DNA of 64,000 nucleotides from Candidatus Gastranaerophilales bacterium (GTDB lineage: Bacteria; Cyanobacteriota; Vampirovibrionia; Gastranaerophilales; Gastranaerophilaceae), in contig CALVBU010000006.1 of the NCBI GenBank assembly GCA_944325875.1, positions 62,001-126,000 of the forward strand, in the 5' to 3' direction. Shown here piece after piece: positions 51,661-60,159 of the stretch. Position numbers and translations under genes: made by a program. Every line of letters begins with the position of its first letter. Position 1 is the stretch's first letter. The notes under the pieces are model-generated. The model did no database searches. It saw only the letters and a program-made list of their open reading frames with translations, and was not told the DNA's origin.

Positions 51661-52866
51661 CTATAAATTATTTTTAAGTTTTTTTAATTCAGCAAGTTCA
51701 TCCTGATATGGAGAAATATTTCTTATTTTTTCGATTATATCAGGCAAAACAGAATTTACATAATCAATTTCTTGTTCTGTTGTATATTTGCTTAAAGAAA
51801 AACGAATACTACCATGAATAGCTGTAAATGGAACATTCATAGCTCTTAGAACATGGCTCGGTTCCAAAGAACCTGATGTACAAGCGCTACCTGAACTTGC
51901 ACAAATACCTAAGTCGCTAAGGTGTAATAGGATCAATTCACCTTCAATATACTCAAAACCAATATTTGTTGTGTTAGGAACTCTTTGAGCCGCACCGGTA
52001 TTAAGTCTTGCATTATAGACATTCTTTAAAATTCCGGCTTCAAGCTTATCTCTAAGACGTCTTACCTCAGTTGCTTCATATTTTAAGAAATCCGAAGCAA
52101 TAGCTGCAGCTTTTCCAATGCCAACAATATATGGCACATTTTCAGTACCTGCACGCTTGCCTTTTTCCTGATGTCCACCAATAATAAGAGGGGTTATAAC
52201 AGTCTTAGAATTACAATACAAAGCACCGACACCCTTTGGAGCATGGAATTTGTGACCTGACACACCAAGCAAATCCACACCTAATTCTTGAACATCAATA
52301 GGAATTTTTCCAGCAACCTGAACGGCATCTACAAAGAATTTAGTCTGAGGGTTTTTGCGTTTAATAATTTCAGAAATCTTTTGAATAGGGAAAATAACAC
52401 CGGTCTCGTTATTAGCATACATAACTGATACAAGAGCAGTATCAAAATGTATAGATTCTTCTAATTGTGCCAAATCAAGTTCACCATTAGAATTAACGCC
52501 GATATAATCAACAGAATACCCTTGTTTTTCAAGAGTTTGATACAAATTCAAAACGCACGGATGCTCTACTTTTGTTGTGATAATATGTTTTTTATTTTTA
52601 TTCATATTAAGAACACCGCGAATTGCCATATTTGCACTTTCTGAGCCACAAGACGTAAATATAATTTCTTTTTCATTCGCAGCATTAAAGAAATCTTTCA
52701 TTTGTCCTCTAGCTTCTTTTAGAGCATGCCCTGAGGCTTTTGCGAAATCATACATACTTGAAGGATTAGCATACTGATCTTTCAAGTACGGAAGCATTGC
52801 TTCCAAAACTTTATCATCAACACGAGTTGTTGCATTATTATCAAGGTATATTAATTTTTTATCCAT
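51661..52866 (-). CDS. nifS: cysteine desulfurase NifS
   Basis: PLP enzyme that supplies sulfur for iron-sulfur clusters. The N-terminus is YLDNNATTRVDDKVLEAMLPYL. The PLP lysine is K206 in GVSGHKFHAPKGVGAL. The catalytic cysteine is C329 in ICASSGSACTSGSLEPSHVL. The length (401) is standard. It overlaps nifU by one base (TAATG), so desulfurase and scaffold are made together. It is likely to serve the hydrogenase and other iron-sulfur proteins, since no nitrogenase gene is in sight. Confidence 0.96.
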   Translation of the reverse strand: MDKKLIYLDNNATTRVDDKVLEAMLPYLKDQYANPSSMYDFAKASGHALKEARGQMKDFFNAANEKEIIFTSCGSESANMAIRGVLNMNKNKKHIITTKVEHPCVLNLYQTLEKQGYSVDYIGVNSNGELDLAQLEESIHFDTALVSVMYANNETGVIFPIQKISEIIKRKNPQTKFFVDAVQVAGKIPIDVQELGVDLLGVSGHKFHAPKGVGALYCNSKTVITPLIIGGHQEKGKRAGTENVPYIVGIGKAAAIASDFLKYEATEVRRLRDKLEAGILKNVYNARLNTGAAQRVPNTTNIGFEYIEGELILLHLSDLGICASSGSACTSGSLEPSHVLRAMNVPFTAIHGSIRFSLSKYTTEQEIDYVNSVLPDIIEKIRNISPYQDELAELKKLKNNL

Positions 52867-53708
52867 TACGCACCTACTTCTATAACTTCAATATCTTTAC
52901 TGATAGCATCTCTTAATGTCATTTCGACAAAAGCTTTCAGAGTAAGCATTGAATTTTTACATCCTGAACATTTTCCACGCAATTTTACATAAACTTTATT
53001 TCCGTCAATATCGACAAGAGTAATATCACCACCGTCTTTTTGAAGTTCAGGAGATATTTGGTTTTCAATAATACTATTAATTTTCAAAATCCTTTGAGCA
53101 GGAGAAAGTCCTTCGGTTTTCTTACTTTCTTCTTTTTTATAATAAGTATCAATAATATCTTGGATAAGCCCTTTACACTTACCGCAAGCACCGCCAGCTT
53201 TAGTGTAATTTGTAATTTCTTCAACAGTAGTCAAACCGTTTTGCTTAATAGCATCCCAAATAACATTTTCAGTAATACCAAAACAAGTACAAACAATTTT
53301 TTGTTTTTTATCTTCATCCGCTCTGATATCTTCCAAATCCTGATAATCTTCATATCCTTGAAGAGCATCTTCAAGAGCCTCATAACCCATTACAGAACAA
53401 TGCATTTTTTCAGGAGGAAGACCTTCTAATTGGTCTGCTATATCTTTATTTGTAATCTTTCTTACTTCAGAAATTGGTTTTCCAATTATCATTTCTGTTA
53501 ATATACTTGAACTTGCAACAGCTGAACCGCAACCAAAAGTTTGGAATTTAGCGTCTGTCACAATTCCGTTTTTTATTTTTAAATATATTTTTAACTGGTC
53601 ACCACAAGCTAAAGACCCTGCTGAACCTACAGCATCAGCATCATCAATTTTACCAACATTTCTTGGATTTCTGTAGTGATCCATAACTTTTTCAGAATAA
53701 TCCCACAT
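52866..53708 (-). CDS. nifU: iron-sulfur scaffold protein NifU (three-domain)
   Basis: A full-length NifU of 280 residues. The IscU-like domain has C35, C60 and C104. The central [2Fe-2S] domain has C140, C142, C175 and C178 (VCTCFG, GGACGKCKG). The C-terminal Nfu domain has C247-X2-C250 (GKCSGCKNS). All nine expected cysteines are present. It is co-translated with nifS. The upstream region holds a short palindrome, TTACA-T-TGTAA (53742-53752), a possible operator about 35 bases before the start. Full NifU also occurs in anaerobes without nitrogen fixation. Confidence 0.96.
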   Translation of the reverse strand: MWDYSEKVMDHYRNPRNVGKIDDADAVGSAGSLACGDQLKIYLKIKNGIVTDAKFQTFGCGSAVASSSILTEMIIGKPISEVRKITNKDIADQLEGLPPEKMHCSVMGYEALEDALQGYEDYQDLEDIRADEDKKQKIVCTCFGITENVIWDAIKQNGLTTVEEITNYTKAGGACGKCKGLIQDIIDTYYKKEESKKTEGLSPAQRILKINSIIENQISPELQKDGGDITLVDIDGNKVYVKLRGKCSGCKNSMLTLKAFVEMTLRDAISKDIEVIEVGA

Positions 53709-53806
53709 ATCTATATTTCCTTTATTTTTCTCTAACCATAATTACATTGTAACCCAAAAATTTTTCTCTTTATATATACTTAATCTTTAATTAATGATTA
53801 TCTTTA

Positions 53807-53815
53807 TGCTAAAAT
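53807..53815 (+). promoter_or_regulatory. extended -10 for glmU
   Basis: TGC-TAAAAT about 25 bases before the glmU start, with AAGGAGAG just ahead of the ATG. The -35 is weak (TTAATT at 17 bases). Confidence 0.45.
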
Positions 53816-53839
53816 CTAATAGTAATAAGGAGAGTAATT

Positions 53840-55114
53840 ATGGACATAAAATCAGTAATACTGGCAGCAGGTAAGGGAACTAGAATGAAATCTGAAACCC
53901 CAAAAGTTCTGCATGAAATATTTGGAAAAACCCTTGTAGGATATGTACTAGACAACGTAAAAAACATTACAAGCGAAAACTTCGTAATCGTAGGACATCA
54001 CGCAGAAGAAGTTGAAAAATACATAAAAAACAATTACGAAAATGCAAAAACAGTATTACAAACGCCACAATTAGGTACCGGTCATGCTGTATCTATGGTC
54101 TGTCCAATGCTTAAAGACTATAACGGACTTATATTAATATTATGCGGAGATACTCCACTAATTACAGAAGAAACTTTGAAAAAATTTATTGAATTCCATA
54201 AATCTCAAAAATCGGATCTTACGGTTATGAGTACAATATTTGAAAACCCTACTAATTATGGAAGAATTATAAGAGAAACTGACAATACACTTAAATGTAT
54301 TGTTGAAGAGAAAGATGCTACACCGGAACAAAAAGCCATAAAAGAAGTAAATGCAGGAATATATTGTATCGATTGGGAAAAAGTTCAACCTGCATTTTCT
54401 CAACTTACAAGCAACAATGCTCAAGGAGAATATTACCTTACAGATATTATTGAATGGGGCAAGAAAAATGACCTAAGTGTAAATGCTTACATTATGGAAA
54501 ACAACGAAGAAATCTTCGGTATTAATTCAAGACTTCACCTTGCTGAAGCCACAAAAATTATGCAAAAAAGAATTAACGAAAACCATATGGTAAATGGAGT
54601 CACAATAGTCGATCCAACAACTACTTACATAAGCGCAGACACTGAAATTGGTCAGGATACCATAATTTTCCCTGCAACATATATTGAAGGGAAAAACAAA
54701 ATCGGCAAAAACTGCAAAATCGGACCTTGCGCACACCTAAGAGGCGGAGTAGAAATTGCTGACAACGTTAAGATAGGTAACTTTGTAGAAGTAAAAAAAT
54801 CTAAAATTAATTCAAACACAAATGCAGGACATCTCTCATATATTGGAGATAGTGAAGTTGGTTCACACGTAAACATAGGTGCTGGAACAATTACCGCAAA
54901 CTACAACCCGCTTACAAAAGAAAAGAGTAAAACAATACTTGAAGATAATGTAAAAATCGGCTCAAATACTGTCCTTGTAGCACCAGTTACTGTAGAAGAA
55001 GGAGCAAATGTAGGAGCATTAAGCGTAATCACTAAAAATGTTCCACAATGGGCACTAGCTCTTACTCGTTCACCAATGAGAGTCATAGCTGATTGGGTAA
55101 AAAAACAACTCTAA
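53840..55114 (+). CDS. glmU: bifunctional N-acetylglucosamine-1-phosphate uridyltransferase / glucosamine-1-phosphate acetyltransferase
   Basis: Makes UDP-GlcNAc for peptidoglycan and LPS. The N-terminal nucleotidyltransferase shows LAAGKGTRMKSETPKVLHEI, then QLGTGHAVSM, LCGDTPLI and KEVNAGIYC. The C-terminal left-handed beta-helix has the acetyltransferase site FVEVKKSKINSNTNAGHLSYIGDSEVGSHVNIGAGTITANYN (catalytic His in AGHLSY). 424 residues, about 30 shorter than the E. coli enzyme but with both domains complete. AAGGAGAG precedes the start. Its stop shares CTAA with the facing gene. Confidence 0.96.
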   Translation: MDIKSVILAAGKGTRMKSETPKVLHEIFGKTLVGYVLDNVKNITSENFVIVGHHAEEVEKYIKNNYENAKTVLQTPQLGTGHAVSMVCPMLKDYNGLILILCGDTPLITEETLKKFIEFHKSQKSDLTVMSTIFENPTNYGRIIRETDNTLKCIVEEKDATPEQKAIKEVNAGIYCIDWEKVQPAFSQLTSNNAQGEYYLTDIIEWGKKNDLSVNAYIMENNEEIFGINSRLHLAEATKIMQKRINENHMVNGVTIVDPTTTYISADTEIGQDTIIFPATYIEGKNKIGKNCKIGPCAHLRGGVEIADNVKIGNFVEVKKSKINSNTNAGHLSYIGDSEVGSHVNIGAGTITANYNPLTKEKSKTILEDNVKIGSNTVLVAPVTVEEGANVGALSVITKNVPQWALALTRSPMRVIADWVKKQL

Positions 55115-55671
55115 AACATTCTTTCTAAACGGCGTGGATGTTCATAATTAACATGGCCAATGTATTTTTGAAGATTTCCGCGCTCGGAAATAACATAAAC
55201 AGTAAAAGTCCCTGAAGGTCTTAAAAATCTGTCATAAAAAGTTGCAAGAGTTGTCATATCAATATAAGAAATATTTTCAAGCGGAAAATCTTTGGTAGAA
55301 TCATAAATATCAAGTTTTCCGTTTAATTTTTGCTGAACAAATCGAATTTTATGGTTGCCAAGTTCTGCAGATGTGAGCATTTTATCACCATTATTTAGTT
55401 CAGATAACGCTTCAAACAACTGCTTTTTAGGCTTATCGCACCCTACAAGATTTTTATAAGAATAATTTCCATCAGAACTTGCTCGGAGCATATAATACTT
55501 TTCGCTACCAATTTTTATCCAAAATGGGGTACTTGCCGCATATTTAGAAGAAAGGATAGTATATTGAACCGGCAATACTGAATTAGTAGTCGTAGCCGCC
55601 GAAAAACTTATAGAATTTTCTAATGCAACAATTAAAAACGTTATAAAAAAAATATTTAAAAACTTTTTCAT
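55111..55671 (-). CDS. secreted protein of unknown function
   Basis: The start at 55671 is preferred over 55710 because AGGTGG precedes it and the product then begins with a signal peptide (MKKFLNIFFITFLIVALENSISFSA). The mature part, about 160 residues, is beta-rich with no known motif; it has a YYMLRASSDGNYSYKNLVGCDKPKK segment and ends basic (HPRRLERMF). A single cysteine is kept. It is divergent from the MFS gene across about 80 bases and convergent with glmU with a four-base overlap. Confidence 0.7.
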   Translation of the reverse strand: MKKFLNIFFITFLIVALENSISFSAATTTNSVLPVQYTILSSKYAASTPFWIKIGSEKYYMLRASSDGNYSYKNLVGCDKPKKQLFEALSELNNGDKMLTSAELGNHKIRFVQQKLNGKLDIYDSTKDFPLENISYIDMTTLATFYDRFLRPSGTFTVYVISERGNLQKYIGHVNYEHPRRLERMF

Positions 55672-55732
55672 ATCCCACCTTTTTCCAATATTATAACGAA
55701 AATATAACAAAAAAGTTCAATAATATTATTTT

Positions 55733-55741
55733 TGCTATAAT
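55733..55741 (+). promoter_or_regulatory. extended -10 (TGC-TATAAT) for the MFS gene
   Basis: TATAAT preceded by TGC ends only eight bases before the ATG at 55750, so the message is probably leaderless. No -35 is convincing. Confidence 0.5.
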
Positions 55742-55749
55742 ATCAAATT

Positions 55750-57144
55750 ATGGCTAACCGAAAAATAAAATGGGCAATGTTTGTAATCACCGCAATAGGT
55801 AACTTTATTGCGATGCTTGACTCTACGACTGTTAATCTTGCACTATACCCGATGTCGGTAGATTTGCATGTTACAATGAGTCAAATCCAATGGGTAATGG
55901 TTGCTTATATGCTTGTACTCACGGTATTTTTACCATTTTTCGGCAAATTAGGCGACATATTTCCTAAGAATAAGCTATATTCAACAGGGTTTGCAATCTT
56001 TGCGATAGGTGCATTTTTAAGCATGGTATCACCTACGTTTTATTTGCTTATTGCCTCAAGATGTCTTGAAGCACTCGGAGCTTCAATAATGCTTTCTAAC
56101 GCTCAAGCAATCATTGCGAGCATATTCAAAAAAGAACGCAGAGGAAAAGCTCTCGGACTTAACGGTTGCATTGTTGCCCTAGGTGGAATGAGCGGACCTG
56201 CGATAGGAGGACTGCTGATAAATAGTTTTGGATGGCATTCGGTGTTTTTCCCCTGCATTCCTGTTGCCTTAATCGGAGCTTTCTATGCTTGGAAAATGCT
56301 TCCAAACTATGTAAAAAAACGCAAAAAATTTAAATTCGACTACAAAGGTTTTCTATATTTCACGATATGTTTATTTGCTCTTCTTTTAGCAATTTCAGAA
56401 GGATATCAATGGGGTTGGACATCATTAAAAATCATTACACTGGGAATAATAACATTTATCTTTGGCGCATTATTTTATTTCAGAGATCATAAAATTAACT
56501 ATCCACTAATTAATTTTAATCTGTTCCATATAAAACAATTCACTTTCGGAAATCTTGCGGTCATGATGTCTTATATGGCAATGTTCACAAACAGCATATT
56601 GCTTCCGTTTTATTTGCAAGAATTATTAAAATTTAATGCACTCATTTCAGGACTATTAATTTTACCATATTCAGTAACTTTATCCTTTATCGCACCGATA
56701 AGCGGTAGATTATCCGGCAAATATGGAAGCAGATATCTTACACTTGCTGGCCCAACAGTCTATGTAATTGCGCTATTAATATTCACAACTTTTGATAAAA
56801 CGACACCGATATGGCAAATTATTTTAGCCTCAGGGATAATGGGGATAGGAAACGGGCTTTTCCAATCCCCATCCAATAATGCAATTATGACAAGCGTAAG
56901 TAAAGAAGAATTAGGTATTGCTTCAGGAATTTTAGCATTATCAAGAAATATGGGAAATATACTTGGTGTCGCTGTTACAATCACACTATTTGAAACATTT
57001 AGAGAATTATTTTTAAATCACGGACAAGTTTATGAAATAGCATTTTTGCATTCATATCACGCTACAATGTGGTTTGGAATATTCTTTGGCATAGCCTGTT
57101 TCGTCTTTGCTTATATTGCATACAAACCTAATACCCAATCGTAA
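55750..57144 (+). CDS. MFS drug-efflux transporter (DHA2/EmrB-QacA type)
   Basis: 464 residues, 12-14 membrane helices. The first helix region ITAIGNFIAMLDSTTVNLALYPM carries the DHA2 motif D1. Motif A-like FFGKLGDIFPKNKLYSTGF is followed by motif C GLNGCIVALGGMSGPAIGGLL, a proton-antiporter mark. Substrate unknown; such exporters move lipophilic drugs, bile salts or fatty acids. It starts close to a -10 box without a ribosome binding site. typA starts about 90 bases after its end. Confidence 0.9.
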   Translation: MANRKIKWAMFVITAIGNFIAMLDSTTVNLALYPMSVDLHVTMSQIQWVMVAYMLVLTVFLPFFGKLGDIFPKNKLYSTGFAIFAIGAFLSMVSPTFYLLIASRCLEALGASIMLSNAQAIIASIFKKERRGKALGLNGCIVALGGMSGPAIGGLLINSFGWHSVFFPCIPVALIGAFYAWKMLPNYVKKRKKFKFDYKGFLYFTICLFALLLAISEGYQWGWTSLKIITLGIITFIFGALFYFRDHKINYPLINFNLFHIKQFTFGNLAVMMSYMAMFTNSILLPFYLQELLKFNALISGLLILPYSVTLSFIAPISGRLSGKYGSRYLTLAGPTVYVIALLIFTTFDKTTPIWQIILASGIMGIGNGLFQSPSNNAIMTSVSKEELGIASGILALSRNMGNILGVAVTITLFETFRELFLNHGQVYEIAFLHSYHATMWFGIFFGIACFVFAYIAYKPNTQS

Positions 57145-57234
57145 ACAACAGTCTTGAAAAAATATTATGAGCAGACTAAAATAAATTTGGAATTTTACCC
57201 TTGGATTAGTAAAGAAAAAGAAAGATTGGGATAT

Positions 57235-59034
57235 ATGACAAACACTAACGAAAATATAAGAAATATAGCAATTATTGCTCACGTTGACCACGGAAAAACG
57301 ACTTTAGTTGACTGCCTTTTAAAACAAGCAGGAGCTTTCCGTGAAAATCAACAAGTACAAGAACGTGTTCTTGACAGCAACGATCTAGAAAGAGAACGCG
57401 GAATTACAATTTTATCAAAAAACATTTCAATTAATTATAAAAATACAAAAATCAACGTCGTAGATACCCCTGGACACGCAGACTTCGGAGGAGAAGTTGA
57501 ACGTGTATTAGGTATGGTAGATGGAGCTCTTCTAATTGTTGATGCAGCTGAAGGTCCAATGCCTCAGACAAGATTTGTATTATCAAAAGCTTTGGAATTA
57601 GGCTTAAAAATCATTGTTGTAATCAACAAAATTGATAAACCTGCAGGTGAACCGCTCACAGCATTGGATAAAGTATTTGATTTATTTACAGAACTAACTG
57701 ATAGAGAAGATTTAATAGATTTTCCTTTTATCTTTGCAAGCAGCTTAAATGGTTTTGCGATAAAAGATTTGGATGATGAAAGAAAAGATATGATACCTCT
57801 ATTGGATTGTATTTTAGAAAACATTCAACCTCCAAAAGGAGATGCTACAAAACCTTTCCAATTCAGAGCAACAACTCTTGATTATAACGAATATGTCGGA
57901 AGAATTGTTATCGGAAGAATTGAAAACGGAAAAGTTAAATCTCAAGAACAAGTTTGTGTAGTTCATGCAGATGGATCTCAAGAAAAAGGTAAAATCACAA
58001 AACTTTTTGGATTCCACGATCTAGGAAGAACAGAAATTCAAGAGGCTTCTGCTGGTGACATCGTTGGGATTGCGGGTTTCTCTGACGTTCAAATCGGAGA
58101 AAGCATTTGTGACCTAAACAATCCTCAACCGCTACCTCTAATTAAAGTTGATGAACCTACTTTACAAATGAACTTTTCTGTAAATGATAGTCCGTTTGCT
58201 GGTCAAGAAGGTAAATTTGTAACATCAAGACAATTAAGAAAACGTCTATATGATGAACTTGAAAAGAATGTAAGTCTTCGTGTAGAAGATACAGATAGCA
58301 CAGATGTATTTAGAGTATCAGGCAGAGGCGAATTACACCTTGGAATTTTAATTGAGACAATGCGTCGTGAAGGTTACGAATTCCAAGTTTCAAAACCTGA
58401 AGTTATTTATAAAACTATTGACGGAAAACAATGTGAGCCTTTTGAAAACTTAATCGTTGATGTTCCAGAAGAATATGCAGGCAGCTGTATCGATAGACTT
58501 TCAGGCAGAAAAGCTGAAATGAAAGAAATGCAAAACTCTAAAGGCAGAACAAATATGACATTCCATATTCCTGCAAGAGGTTTGATAGGTTTCAGAAGTG
58601 AATTCATAAGAATGACAAGAGGTGAAGGTATTATGTACCACACATTCCTTCATTACAGACCTTATGCAGGAGATATTCCTCGTCAAAGAAGCGGTTCTAT
58701 CATCGCTCACGAACAAGGGGAAGCAATTCCTTACGCATTAGCTCAATATGAAGACAGAGGGGTATTCTTTGTAACACCTAAGACAAAAGTTTACCGCGGA
58801 ATGATTATTGGTGAATGTAACAAACCTCAAGACATCGTTGTTAACATCTGTAAGACTAAAAAGCTTACAAACATGAGAAGTGCAACAGCAGATGTTATGG
58901 TAACACTGCAAGCTCCAAAAATTCTATCACTAGAAGAAAGTCTTGAATACATTGGCGATGATGAGCTTGTAGAAATTACACCAGAAAATATCAGAATTAG
59001 AAAAGCTGATTTAACAAGAAAAATTTATAATTAG
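57235..59034 (+). CDS. typA: ribosome-associated GTPase TypA/BipA
   Basis: Translational GTPase of the EF-G group, used in stress and cold growth and late 50S assembly. The G domain has [41 protein letters not shown], and [13 protein letters not shown]-terminal TypA marks include [20 protein letters not shown] and [15 protein letters not shown]. The start at 57235 is chosen because [20 protein letters not shown] is the usual N-terminus and ATTGGGA precedes it; a TTG 27 codons earlier is unlikely. About 600 residues, standard. A bidirectional terminator follows. Confidence 0.96.
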   Translation: MTNTNENIRNIAIIAHVDHGKTTLVDCLLKQAGAFRENQQVQERVLDSNDLERERGITILSKNISINYKNTKINVVDTPGHADFGGEVERVLGMVDGALLIVDAAEGPMPQTRFVLSKALELGLKIIVVINKIDKPAGEPLTALDKVFDLFTELTDREDLIDFPFIFASSLNGFAIKDLDDERKDMIPLLDCILENIQPPKGDATKPFQFRATTLDYNEYVGRIVIGRIENGKVKSQEQVCVVHADGSQEKGKITKLFGFHDLGRTEIQEASAGDIVGIAGFSDVQIGESICDLNNPQPLPLIKVDEPTLQMNFSVNDSPFAGQEGKFVTSRQLRKRLYDELEKNVSLRVEDTDSTDVFRVSGRGELHLGILIETMRREGYEFQVSKPEVIYKTIDGKQCEPFENLIVDVPEEYAGSCIDRLSGRKAEMKEMQNSKGRTNMTFHIPARGLIGFRSEFIRMTRGEGIMYHTFLHYRPYAGDIPRQRSGSIIAHEQGEAIPYALAQYEDRGVFFVTPKTKVYRGMIIGECNKPQDIVVNICKTKKLTNMRSATADVMVTLQAPKILSLEESLEYIGDDELVEITPENIRIRKADLTRKIYN

Positions 59035-59043
59035 TTAAACATT

Positions 59044-59071
59044 AAAAAAGTCTCCTAAAGGAGACTTTTTT
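59044..59071. terminator. bidirectional terminator between typA and a prepilin gene
   Basis: AAAAAAGTCTCC-TAAA-GGAGACTTTTTT: a perfect 12-base stem with A-run and T-run on opposite sides, so it can end transcripts from both strands. It overlaps the stop codon of the prepilin gene. Confidence 0.9.
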
Positions 59072-59852
59072 AATTGTATAAAGAAGCAAACATATCTGTA
59101 GATGATTGTCCACCCTTTTCAGGAGACATACATCCTCCAGGTTTAATTTTTACCTTTTTTTGAGCAACATCAGATTCTATGGAAAAAGTAAAAATATCAT
59201 GTCCCCATTTATTAGGTTTTTTATGTCCATTTATATCAACCCAGAAAATTTTCCCTGGGATCCCCGAATAAAAACCAACAACAGTTCCATCAGCTAAAAC
59301 CCAAGAGGAATTGTTATTTTTAATATTTGTTTCTCGAAATCCACTACATCCAGAAGTTGAACCAATAATATCAGGGTCAGAAGTAGAACCGCCATCCCCT
59401 TTATTATCAACCAAAACTGAATCATAACCTTTCATATCAGGAATACATCCATTTTTGTAGGACTGCGTATCACACACTTTCACAACTTTTAAAATCGTTT
59501 TAAGCTCACTAAAAAGAGCATCACATTGAGAATTTTGATCATATCCATAGGTAGAACTGAAACTTGTGCAAGCTCCTGTTACAGGATCACGCTCTGAACA
59601 AACAGAATAAGCACCTTCTAAATAGTAACATACATAATATGAACCTCCATTATTTGCATATGTTTTTAATAAGGCATTAGAGAATGTATTATATACCTTT
59701 TTATATTGCTGTTTAAAAATCATTGACTGATATTTTGCAGTCAAACTTGGAAGAGTCAATGCAGCAACAACACCAATAATTCCAAGAGTTATATGGACCT
59801 CCGCCAAAGTAAATGCATACTTTATATGCTTTGAAATATTCATATGATACAT
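59070..59852 (-). CDS. type IV pilin-like protein, partner of the XRE gene at 59944
   Basis: Prepilin N-terminus KYAFTLAEVHITLGIIGVVAALTLPSLTAK; His in AEVHITL replaces the usual Leu, inside the hydrophobic helix, which is odd. The start at 59852 is chosen because AAGGAG lies ten bases before it; 59903 would run through the operator candidate. The globular part has many cysteines (YVCYYLEG, SVCSERDP, ACTSF, QCDALF, KVCDTQ, NGCIPD, SGCSG), LADGTVVGF, and VDINGHKKPNKWGHDIFTFSI, the shared signature. It is divergent from an XRE gene. Confidence 0.85.
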   Translation of the reverse strand: MYHMNISKHIKYAFTLAEVHITLGIIGVVAALTLPSLTAKYQSMIFKQQYKKVYNTFSNALLKTYANNGGSYYVCYYLEGAYSVCSERDPVTGACTSFSSTYGYDQNSQCDALFSELKTILKVVKVCDTQSYKNGCIPDMKGYDSVLVDNKGDGGSTSDPDIIGSTSGCSGFRETNIKNNNSSWVLADGTVVGFYSGIPGKIFWVDINGHKKPNKWGHDIFTFSIESDVAQKKVKIKPGGCMSPEKGGQSSTDMFASLYN

Positions 59853-59868
59853 AAAATTTATACTCCTT

Positions 59869-59888
59869 ATGTATATTTTAATATACAT
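59869..59888. promoter_or_regulatory. palindromic operator candidate between prepilin and XRE genes
   Basis: ATGTATATTTTAATATACAT: perfect nine-base arms around TT, just upstream of the prepilin ribosome binding site. A third half-site (GTATATG) follows at about 59893. It lies between the divergent starts at 59852 and 59944. Confidence 0.55.
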
Positions 59889-59943
59889 TATTGTATATGT
59901 CAATACTATTTAAATGATATTATATTATGAATACAATGCATCT

Positions 59944-60159
59944 ATGACTTATGATGAATTTTTAAACAAATTCGGTGTAAAACTAAAGTATCTTAGACTG
60001 CTCAATAATATGACACAAGAAGAATTGGCTGAACAACTGTCAGTTGATCCCCATTATTTAAGCGATATCGAATGCGGGAGACGCAATATTACGCTCAAGA
60101 CAGTATACCGCATAGCTCAAGCCTTGAATATAAGCATTTCCGAATTATTCAACATTTAA
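59944..60159 (+). CDS. XRE/Cro-CI family transcriptional regulator
   Basis: 71 residues from the ATG at 59944; an ATG at 59914 would add ten. The shorter start is preferred because it then matches the 71-residue protein at 7287 end to end. The helix-turn-helix is LKYLRLLNNMTQEELAEQLSVDPHYLSDIECGRRNITLKTVYRIAQALN. There is no Shine-Dalgarno. It is divergent from a prepilin gene across a palindrome. Its stop shares TTAA with the facing TPR gene. Confidence 0.85.
   Translation: MTYDEFLNKFGVKLKYLRLLNNMTQEELAEQLSVDPHYLSDIECGRRNITLKTVYRIAQALNISISELFNI

Noticed and set aside
57154-57234. A 27-codon N-terminal extension of TypA from a TTG
   Set aside because: The family N-terminus begins at 57235, which has a ribosome binding site; the extension has no resemblance to TypA.
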